Under the pieces are notes generated by a model. That model searched no databases. It was not told where the DNA came from and saw nothing but the letters and a program-made list of their open reading frames with translations. Positions 1-5,748 of a stretch of 6,730 nt of DNA are shown here, piece after piece. The stretch's first letter is position 1. Every line of letters begins with the position of its first letter. The translations under genes and the position numbers were made by a program. The DNA is from Burkholderiaceae bacterium (GTDB lineage Bacteria; Pseudomonadota; Gammaproteobacteria; Burkholderiales; Burkholderiaceae_F), in NCBI GenBank assembly GCA_013696665.1, contig JACCYC010000174.1:1-6730 (forward strand), written 5' to 3'.

Positions 1-1472
1 GAGCTGTCGTCGTCGATGATTCTGCTGACTTGTGCTGCATCGGAATCCGCAAACGCAGAGGAACCGGTCGCACCGGCCTGTAAAATCGTCAACGTCGCGC
101 CGGTCACATTCGGCGAGCTTTGCGTCGTCGAAGTACGAACCGAGCCAAGCTGCTTGGTGGCGCTGTCAATGGTCGAGAAGTCTGGTGCGTCAATGTTCAG
201 CACCTTGAGCGATTCTTCCGCTAGCGAGCCTGCAAACGCCTCTGGCCGATCGGCGAAAGGCACGGCAAGCAACGCCCGCATTGCTTCTTCAGCCGTTGTC
301 GCTGCCGCGAAATTGGCCCATGCGGCCATTTGGCGCACGCTGCCCGCTTGCGGCTCCGACTTTTCGCCGACAGGCGGAGGCGCAAATACCGCGTATGGAT
401 CGGGGGCAGGCTCAGGGGTCGGATCCGTATCGGGGATAGAAACGTCATCGTCGATCGAAATATCGTCTTCTGTGGATATATCGTCATCCACTGAGATCTC
501 GTCATCCACTGAGATCTCGTCATCCACGGAGATCTCGTCATCGACAGAAGCGTCGATATCGGCGACCGCTAAATTGCTGCTACGGCCTTTACGCAGAGGC
601 TTAGCAGTCGCCTCCGTAAACTTGCTGAAAGGCGATGCAAGCACCGATGGCCGTTGGGCATCTGTTAAGCCCGCTGCGCTACTTTCGGCTGTAGAACCCA
701 CTGACTCGCCTGCGAAGGCGCTGAATGCCGCCATGACTGCGCGGTTGCCGGCATTCCCTGCGCCGCCTGCGGTCAACGGCGCGGCGCGTGCGCTGCCGCC
801 CGCAGCACTTTGATTGTCGTCGCCTTCGAAACCGAGGCTCGCGACGCCACCTTCTGAGCCGCCGTTCAAGGCACGCGCGCCGCCTTCAGCAAAAGCTCCT
901 AAACCCTGCCCGAATGAGCGGCCGTTGTAGCCCGGCCAGTTGCCTTCAAAGTTGTCGACTTTTCCCGCCTGGCGATAGCCGAAGTCCAGCGGACTAGCGG
1001 TCGGAAACGTCTGTAGCTGAAAAGTAGCAGGCGCACTGGGCGTGCCGTTCTTCAGTTTGAAATTCGGCCTGGTAGGAAACTTCAACTGCTCCTCCGGCTT
1101 ATTTACCGGAGCAACCGACGGATCCATCGCAGCCCATTCGATGGACTCTTCGTTCTCGACGATCGGGGCCGTCGGTGACGCCAGAGTCAGCGAAAAATCC
1201 GATGGCCCTTGCGCGCTCGACTCGTACTCATTGCTCGGCTCGCTACCCGGATCAAGATCCCAGCTGCCGGCAGCACCTGCCGCCCAGCCGGACTGACTGG
1301 CCTGACCACTGAGCGTGGGAGCGGGCCCGCCCGATACGCCGATAGTTCCACTGTCGGTCGCCGCCGATTCGCCGCTGGCCTTGAATCCATCAAACGGATC
1401 AAAGCCGTCCGACCCTGCTGCGCCCTTTCCGGGCTTGGAACCAGGCGAAGTAGGAAAGCCGTTATCTGGCAC
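1..1472 (-). CDS. Unrecognised acidic low-complexity repeat protein, partial; candidate type I secretion substrate
   Basis: I do not recognise this protein. Reading the minus strand from a GTG at 1472 gives 490 uninterrupted codons to the left edge, so the C-terminus is missing. Residues 1-110 are Gly/Ser/Pro/Asp-rich (opening MPDNGFPTSPG) with no signal peptide or membrane segment. Residues 163-190 are aromatic and Gly-rich (FEGNWPGYNGRSFGQG). Residues 195-245 are Gly/Ala-rich. Residues 308-349 are seven acidic hexapeptides like ISVDDE, followed by a Pro-rich linker (PDTDPTPEPAPDP, 347-359). Residues 378-480 look more globular. There is no Cys in the 490 codons. GTG 1472 is preferred because GGGGG lies 7 bases upstream. 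An in-frame GTG at 1511, directly after a TGA stop, would add 13 residues including a Cys. Acidity, lack of Cys, lack of an N-terminal signal and divergence from an HlyB/HlyD operon fit a T1SS substrate, but the diagnostic C-terminal part is not visible. Coding reality is well supported; function is inference. Confidence 0.8.
   Translation of the reverse strand, partial: MPDNGFPTSPGSKPGKGAAGSDGFDPFDGFKASGESAATDSGTIGVSGGPAPTLSGQASQSGWAAGAAGSWDLDPGSEPSNEYESSAQGPSDFSLTLASPTAPIVENEESIEWAAMDPSVAPVNKPEEQLKFPTRPNFKLKNGTPSAPATFQLQTFPTASPLDFGYRQAGKVDNFEGNWPGYNGRSFGQGLGAFAEGGARALNGGSEGGVASLGFEGDDNQSAAGGSARAAPLTAGGAGNAGNRAVMAAFSAFAGESVGSTAESSAAGLTDAQRPSVLASPFSKFTEATAKPLRKGRSSNLAVADIDASVDDEISVDDEISVDDEISVDDDISTEDDISIDDDVSIPDTDPTPEPAPDPYAVFAPPPVGEKSEPQAGSVRQMAAWANFAAATTAEEAMRALLAVPFADRPEAFAGSLAEESLKVLNIDAPDFSTIDSATKQLGSVRTSTTQSSPNVTGATLTILQAGATGSSAFADSDAAQVSRIIDDDS
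426..551 (-). repeat. Tandem 18-bp repeats coding acidic hexapeptides (consensus ISVDDE)
   Basis: Seven consecutive 18-bp units lie in frame within the minus-strand gene. In translation order they read ASVDDE, ISVDDE, ISVDDE, ISVDDD, ISTEDD, ISIDDD, VSIPDT. The units around 481-534 are almost identical at the DNA level (plus-strand unit TCGTCATCCACTGAGATC, with one copy differing by a single base), while the outer units have diverged. Because the length is a multiple of three, gain or loss of units keeps the frame. The Asp/Glu density suggests a flexible or cation-binding stretch. It does not match the GGxGxDxUx nonapeptide of RTX proteins. Confidence 0.9.
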
Positions 1473-1479
1473 GTCGGTA

Positions 1480-1484
1480 CCCCC
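1480..1484 (-). promoter_or_regulatory. Probable ribosome binding site for the minus-strand acidic protein
   Basis: The minus strand reads GGGGG here, 7 bases ahead of the GTG codon at 1472. This G-run and spacing are the reason for choosing GTG 1472 over the in-frame GTG at 1511, which has no comparable purine run upstream. Confidence 0.5.
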
Positions 1485-1559
1485 GCTACTCAAGCATCGA
1501 TCTGCTGGCACTCATTCAACACTTGCGCACAGAAACTGCCGAGCCATGCTGGCTAATGA

Positions 1560-1578
1560 GCGGCCTTTGTGAGGCCGC
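1560..1578 (-). promoter_or_regulatory. GC-rich stem-loop in the probable leader of the minus-strand gene
   Basis: A perfect 7-bp inverted repeat, GCGGCCT and AGGCCGC, encloses a 5-base loop. It lies about 90-105 bases upstream of GTG 1472. No T-run follows on either strand, so it is not a standard intrinsic terminator. It could be an mRNA leader hairpin or a dyad operator. A 7-bp dyad in 517 bases can also arise by chance. Confidence 0.25.
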
Positions 1579-1647
1579 ACTGGCATTCCAGCGCGCAAGC
1601 GCTGATAGCGGGTTGACGAGTACCGTTTAAAAACTGTATTGCCAAAA

Positions 1648-1676
1648 ATCATGCCGATCGATTTCTGTGCTTGCAA
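1648..1676 (-). promoter_or_regulatory. Possible sigma-70-like promoter for the minus-strand gene
   Basis: On the minus strand TTGCAA (1676-1671) and CATGAT (1653-1648) are separated by 17 bases. Each matches the sigma-70 consensus at 4 of 6 positions. A transcript from here would have a leader of roughly 170 bases containing the 1560-1578 hairpin. Support is by inspection only. Confidence 0.2.
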
Positions 1677-1979
1677 CGAGCCATTGCATTTTCCTCGACG
1701 CGTCGCACGCACATCGTTGCGGCGAACAGACGTTCGAGTAAACCCCAACGCAGCACGACTTGCCACGCAAGGCACACGCTCGTAAGAACATTCACCGAGT
1801 ACCGACTGACACGGATGATTTCTAACACTATCGCTTACCCGCTGAGTATCAACGCACGCATCAAGTTTTCATTTGGCGCATAAATCGCGGTACTTTTAAA
1901 AAACACAGGTAAAGTTAAAGCGACACGAAACTTGCTTTCTCTCAAAATGAAGATTTGTAAATGCCGGTCGTAACGATCC

Positions 1980-1982
1980 AGG
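1980..1982 (+). promoter_or_regulatory. Probable ribosome binding site for the regulator TTG start
   Basis: AGG (in CCAGGTG) lies 7 bases upstream of the TTG at 1990. The upstream frame is closed by a TGA at 1948-1950, and no ATG or GTG lies in frame between that stop and 1990. The TTG is therefore the best available start, and this short site supports it. Confidence 0.4.
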
Positions 1983-1989
1983 TGTCGAT

Positions 1990-3528
1990 TTGAAAATCCA
2001 GACTTCGCGTGAACATAAACTCGATCCCACTCTGCTGGCGCGCGCGATCGCTCTGATAGGAGAGCGTCCTGTCGAAGCGGTCAAACTGGCGACGGATGCG
2101 ATTGACTTCGCGCGACGGACCAACAACGCGGCCGCGCTGGGCGAAGCGGCTTTGGTGGCCGCCCAGGCTCATTGGAGGACCGCAGATCTGCTCAGTGTCG
2201 AACGCGACATAGAAATGGCGTTCACTGCTTTTGAGCGCGGTCAACGCCGACGCCTTGGCGCTGCGTATGCGTTGCATTCGATGCTATTTCTCGCACACGA
2301 CAAACTCAGCCTTTCGCTAACCGCTGCGGTCAAGGCTCTTGGTTTTCCCGATCTGGTTGCGAAGGATCGGGCGCGCCTATACACAACTATCGCGATCTGC
2401 TTTCACCAATTGATCGACTTCCCGTCCGGGCGCCAGGTGATGGAGGAATACGCGTGGCCCGAAGCTGAACGATCGAACGATCCGCAAACGATAGTGGCGT
2501 TGTCATCGCGCTGCGTCGGCATGCTGCATTCTTATGCGTGCTGGTCTGCCGACATTCCGTGTGTAAGCACTGTCGGTGCGGAAAAAGTGAAGCTTCCCCC
2601 ACCCGCCGAGCTTGTGGCGCGGGCACGGCGCTATCTTGCAATTTGCGACTCCTATCTGGCACGAGTGCCTGCATCGGATCGCTCTTGGGCGCTCGGCCAG
2701 AAGGGTTTGTTGCTGTCTCTTGCCGAGGGTTGGCCGCGGGCGCGGGCGATTTTCGACGAGGCGCTGGCCTACGCTGCCAACTTTCCGCGTGAGCGCGTTG
2801 CGGCGCTAACGTCGGCGGGGGTGGCCGCCCGCATCGCTAAGGAATGGCAACTGGCGCGAAGTTACTTTGAGCAGGCGAAGGCCTTGCCCGCGGCACAATG
2901 TGCTTACAACCAGCGTGTTCTGGCGTACGAGCTTTCGCTTGTTTATCAGGCGCTGGGTGATTTTGAATCGGCGCTCGCCGAGATGCGCTCGTTTTCGCAT
3001 CTGCAAACCCAGAAGGTGCGGCTGGCAACTCAGTGGACCAGCGATCCGAGCAGCAAGCGCCGCTACGGAGAAGGGTTTGACCTGTCGACCGTCAAGGGGC
3101 TCGTATTCGAAAGACTTCAGCCGGCGGTGTTGAAGCGCGCTGTTGCTTACGTAGAAACGAATCTGGACAAGAGATTGATGTTGAGTGACGTTGCGCGACA
3201 ATCGAGCGTCAGTACGCGAACGCTGCAGAATCTTTTCAAGGTCCACCATGGAGTTGCTGTCAGCGAATTCATCCGCGAGCGCCGGATGCAACGCGCCAAC
3301 GACATGCTCATACAGGGGCGCCTGTCGGTGAGCGAAATTTCCGGACGCATCGGCTACTCAAGGCTCGCGAATTTCTCACGTGATTATCGTCGCCGCTTCG
3401 GGCGCACGCCGTCGTCCGTTCTCGATGCGTCGGTGGGAGCGCGACGCCGCTACGACCAGTATCGAATTGAAGATCCCATTCGCTCGGCTCAGGCAAATGG
3501 TCATTATCGAAACGGAAGCGCAAGTTGA
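1990..3528 (+). CDS. AraC/XylS-family transcriptional regulator with helical TPR-like N-terminal region
   Basis: This is a 512-residue DNA-binding regulator. Residues 375-480 form an AraC/XylS-type domain with two helix-turn-helix units. The first is at about 396-421 (LSDVARQSSVSTRTLQNLF). The second is at about 445-476, with the family-typical pattern IGYSRLANFSRDYRRRFG followed by TPSS. The N-terminal 340 residues are not the cupin sensor of AraC. They are Ala/Leu-rich paired helices such as GDFESALAEM and KEWQLARSYFEQAKALP, which resemble tetratricopeptide-type repeats and suggest protein or peptide sensing. There is no membrane segment, so it should act in the cytoplasm. The start is TTG, with AGG 7 bases upstream. 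It is the first gene of an apparent operon with the HlyB/HlyD exporter and lies divergent from the acidic protein, so it probably controls one or both transcripts. Family assignment is firm; target and signal are inferred. Confidence 0.93.
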   Translation: MKIQTSREHKLDPTLLARAIALIGERPVEAVKLATDAIDFARRTNNAAALGEAALVAAQAHWRTADLLSVERDIEMAFTAFERGQRRRLGAAYALHSMLFLAHDKLSLSLTAAVKALGFPDLVAKDRARLYTTIAICFHQLIDFPSGRQVMEEYAWPEAERSNDPQTIVALSSRCVGMLHSYACWSADIPCVSTVGAEKVKLPPPAELVARARRYLAICDSYLARVPASDRSWALGQKGLLLSLAEGWPRARAIFDEALAYAANFPRERVAALTSAGVAARIAKEWQLARSYFEQAKALPAAQCAYNQRVLAYELSLVYQALGDFESALAEMRSFSHLQTQKVRLATQWTSDPSSKRRYGEGFDLSTVKGLVFERLQPAVLKRAVAYVETNLDKRLMLSDVARQSSVSTRTLQNLFKVHHGVAVSEFIRERRMQRANDMLIQGRLSVSEISGRIGYSRLANFSRDYRRRFGRTPSSVLDASVGARRRYDQYRIEDPIRSAQANGHYRNGSAS

Positions 3529-3549
3529 TTATTGGACCGTGCTTTCGTC

Positions 3550-5748
3550 ATGTATCCGCCAGGGCCAGGGCCCGCTCACCAGAGTAATACTCCGCAGCCG
3601 ACGATAACGCCGGCGCCGACTTCTGCCGAACGACATCACAGCGGGATCGTCTGCCTGTCGTTGCTGATGCATTTCTTTCGACAGCCGGTGGACGTCGAGC
3701 GGCTCAAGCATCAGTTTGCTGCGGGCCAGGACGACGTCGATGCGATGACGTTGATTCGCGCGGCGCGCGAGCTCGGATTGAAAGCGAAGCAGGTTACAAC
3801 GAGCGCTGAGCGATTGACGCGGACGCCGTTGCCGGCCATTGCCGAGATGCAGGATGGTCACTTCGTCGTGTTGGCCGCAGCGACCGATGCGAAGGTACTG
3901 ATTCACGATCCGCATGATCAGCGCCCGCGCGAGATGCCGCGCGCTCAGTTCGAAGCATCGTGGACACGTCGACTGATCCTGGTCGCGACTCGAGCACGAA
4001 TTGCGGGCGACGACCGACGGTTCGATTTCACCTGGTTCATCCCCGCAGTCGTCAGATACCGTCGTCTGTTCGGGGAAGTACTGCTGGCATCGTTCTTCCT
4101 GCAGCTGTTCGCCTTGGTATCGCCGTTGTTTTTCCAGGTCGTCGTCGACAAGGTACTGGTGCACCGATCGTTGTCGACGCTCGACGTGATCATGATCGCT
4201 CTGGTGGCGGTGGGAATTTTCGAGGCGTTGCTTGGTGGTCTCCGCACTTATCTGTTCTCGCATACGACCAACCGCGTCGACGTCGAGCTCGGCGCCAAGC
4301 TCTTCCGTCATTTAGTCGGATTGCCGCTGGCTTACTTCGAAGCACGCCGCGTAGGCGATAGCGTTGCCCGTGTCCGCGAGCTCGAGAACGTGCGCAATTT
4401 TCTGACCGGCTCTGCGCTGACGGTTGTCATCGACATCGTGTTTTCGGTGGTGTTCATTGCGGTGATGTATCTGTACAGCCCGCTGTTGACTTTCATCGTG
4501 CTGGGATCGATTCCGTTCTACATCGTCCTGTCGTTAACCGTCACGCCCGCGCTGCGCGCCCGCCTGAACGAAAAATTCCGGCTCGGCGCTGAGAATCAGG
4601 CTTTCCTGGTCGAGTCCGTGACCGGCGTGGAAACGTTGAAAGCGATGGCAGTGGAGCCGCAAATGCAGAAGCGGTGGGAAGAGCAGCTTGCCAGCTATGT
4701 CCAGGCCGCTTTCCGAGCATCCAACCTCGCAAACATTGCCAACCAAGGTGCTGGACTGATCAACAAATTGACGCTTGCCCTCACCCTTTGGTTCGGCGCG
4801 CGGCTCGCGGTCGAAGGGCAGTTAACGATCGGCGAGCTGGTCGCCTTCAACATGTTTTCGGCCCGCGTCGGCGCACCGATTCTGCGATTGGCTCATCTAT
4901 GGCAGGACTTTCAGCAGGTGCGGCTATCGGTGCATCGGCTGGGCGACATCCTGAATGTTTCGCCCGAGCCTTCAGCCGGCGCCGGCCGCGGCTCACTCAA
5001 CCAACTGCAAGGCGACATCGAGTTGGACAACGTCAGTTTTCGCTATCGCCATGATGGGCCGCAGGTTCTGCAACAAGTTAGCCTGCAGATTCCCGCCGGG
5101 CAGATCATCGGCATCGTCGGGCCATCGGGTTCGGGCAAGAGCACATTCGCAAAACTCATTCAGCGTGCGTATGTCCCGGAGGCAGGCCGGGTAATCATCG
5201 ATGGCGTCGACATTGCATTGATCGATCCGGCGCAACTGAGACGCCAGATCGGCATCGTGCTGCAAGACAATGTTCTTTTTACCGGAACGGTTCGCGACAA
5301 CATTGCGTTGGCGGATCCCGGCATGGAGCTCGATAGAGTCGTAGCGGCGGCAAAATTGGCCGGGGCGCATGAGTTCATTTTGGAGCTGCCGTACGGTTAC
5401 GACTCTTTGCTTGGCGAGCGGGGCTCGAACCTATCGGGCGGTCAGCGGCAACGCCTCGCGATCGCCCGGGCACTCGTCAACTCGCCTTCGATCCTGATAT
5501 TCGATGAAGCAACTAGCGCGCTGGACGCGGAATCGGAGCGTGTGATTCAGGACAACATGCGCGAGATGTCGAAGGGAAGAACCGTGCTGATCATTGCGCA
5601 CCGGTTGTCCGCACTGCGCTTCGCCGACCGAATCGTCACGCTCGAGCGTGGGCGCATCGTGGAGGACGGCGCCCACCGAGATTTACTCGAACGAAATGGC
5701 CGGTATGCCGGCCTGTATCGCGAACAGAATGCGGGGCATCCGGCCTGA
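3550..5748 (+). CDS. hlyB: HlyB-type type I secretion ABC transporter (permease/ATPase) with C39-like domain
   Basis: This 732-residue inner-membrane exporter hydrolyses ATP to drive one-step secretion of an unfolded protein through an HlyD adaptor and a TolC-type channel. Residues 25-150 are a C39-like domain. Ser31 stands where peptidases have the catalytic Cys (HHSGIVCL), while His104 (GHFVVL) and Asp120 (IHDP) remain, so substrate binding rather than cleavage is expected. Residues about 160-460 are the membrane domain, closely following HlyB (FDFTWFIPAVVRYRRLF, then SPLFFQVVVDKVLVHR). Residues 488-725 are the ATPase: Walker A GPSGSGKST (524-532), Q572, signature LSGGQ (628-632), Walker B ILIFDE (648-653), SALD (656-659), switch His684. 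All are intact. An in-frame TTG at 3532 would add six residues; ATG 3550 is preferred, though neither start has a strong ribosome site. The gene follows the regulator closely and overlaps the HlyD gene by one base. The symbol is family-level; the cargo need not be a haemolysin. Confidence 0.96.
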   Translation: MYPPGPGPAHQSNTPQPTITPAPTSAERHHSGIVCLSLLMHFFRQPVDVERLKHQFAAGQDDVDAMTLIRAARELGLKAKQVTTSAERLTRTPLPAIAEMQDGHFVVLAAATDAKVLIHDPHDQRPREMPRAQFEASWTRRLILVATRARIAGDDRRFDFTWFIPAVVRYRRLFGEVLLASFFLQLFALVSPLFFQVVVDKVLVHRSLSTLDVIMIALVAVGIFEALLGGLRTYLFSHTTNRVDVELGAKLFRHLVGLPLAYFEARRVGDSVARVRELENVRNFLTGSALTVVIDIVFSVVFIAVMYLYSPLLTFIVLGSIPFYIVLSLTVTPALRARLNEKFRLGAENQAFLVESVTGVETLKAMAVEPQMQKRWEEQLASYVQAAFRASNLANIANQGAGLINKLTLALTLWFGARLAVEGQLTIGELVAFNMFSARVGAPILRLAHLWQDFQQVRLSVHRLGDILNVSPEPSAGAGRGSLNQLQGDIELDNVSFRYRHDGPQVLQQVSLQIPAGQIIGIVGPSGSGKSTFAKLIQRAYVPEAGRVIIDGVDIALIDPAQLRRQIGIVLQDNVLFTGTVRDNIALADPGMELDRVVAAAKLAGAHEFILELPYGYDSLLGERGSNLSGGQRQRLAIARALVNSPSILIFDEATSALDAESERVIQDNMREMSKGRTVLIIAHRLSALRFADRIVTLERGRIVEDGAHRDLLERNGRYAGLYREQNAGHPA

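Larger units (their letters stand above)
1473..1989. other. Divergent intergenic region, 517 bp
   Basis: This gap separates the minus-strand acidic protein from the plus-strand regulator operon, so it should hold promoters for both. No convincing protein is visible; the small open frames are Arg/Ser/Thr-rich and look random. It contains a GC-rich hairpin at 1560-1578, a 10-bp palindrome CGACGCGTCG at 1696-1705, and AT-rich patches near 1626-1634 and 1894-1902 (TTTAAAAAC and TTTTAAAAA). A minus-strand promoter-like pair, TTGCAA (1671-1676) with CATGAT (1648-1653) and a 17-base spacer, matches the sigma-70 consensus at 4 of 6 bases in each box. No strong plus-strand promoter stands out. None of these elements is certain. 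Confidence 0.6.

Noticed and set aside
426..551. 18-bp repeats as a CRISPR array or as RTX repeats
   Set aside because: The units are contiguous with no spacers, so it is not a CRISPR array. The peptide ISVDDE lacks the GGxGxDxUx pattern, so these are not RTX nonapeptides.
16..813. 265-codon plus-strand open frame starting MILLTCAASES with Ser-rich repeats
   Set aside because: It is the antisense of the minus-strand acidic protein. Its Ser/Thr repeats (ISSSTE) are the complement of the 18-bp repeats that code ISVDDE. The minus frame continues without a stop over nearly three times this length, with better composition and a placed ribosome site.
1042..1572. Three short plus-strand open frames (1042-1296, 1209-1556, 1315-1572)
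   Set aside because: They mostly overlap the N-terminal coding region of the minus-strand gene, overlap one another and show no recognisable motif.
1613..1642. TTGACG at 1613-1618 as a -35 box of a plus-strand promoter
   Set aside because: At 18-base spacing the best -10 candidate is TATTGC, only 3 of 6 matches. It is also about 350 bases from the regulator start.
1696..1705. Palindrome CGACGCGTCG as an operator
   Set aside because: A single 10-base palindrome is expected about every 1 kb by chance, and its flanks do not extend the symmetry.
1512..1775. 87-codon minus frame, in the same phase as the acidic protein and ending directly before the GTG at 1511
   Set aside because: It is Arg-rich, resembles nothing and is separated from the acidic frame by a TGA. 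I considered a stop-interrupted longer gene, but the composition changes abruptly at the stop.
1617..1804. Nine-base direct repeat CGAGTACCG at 1617-1625 and 1796-1804 as a regulator site
   Set aside because: One nine-base repeat pair in about 500 bases is close to chance expectation, and no third copy was seen.
1671..1883. 70-codon plus frame in the intergenic region
   Set aside because: Arg/Ser/Thr-rich composition, no convincing ribosome site and no domain pattern; it looks random.
3529..4311. 260-codon minus frame opposite the HlyB gene
   Set aside because: It is antisense to well-conserved C39-like and membrane-domain sequence. Its Arg/Gln/His-rich composition is typical of an antisense shadow.
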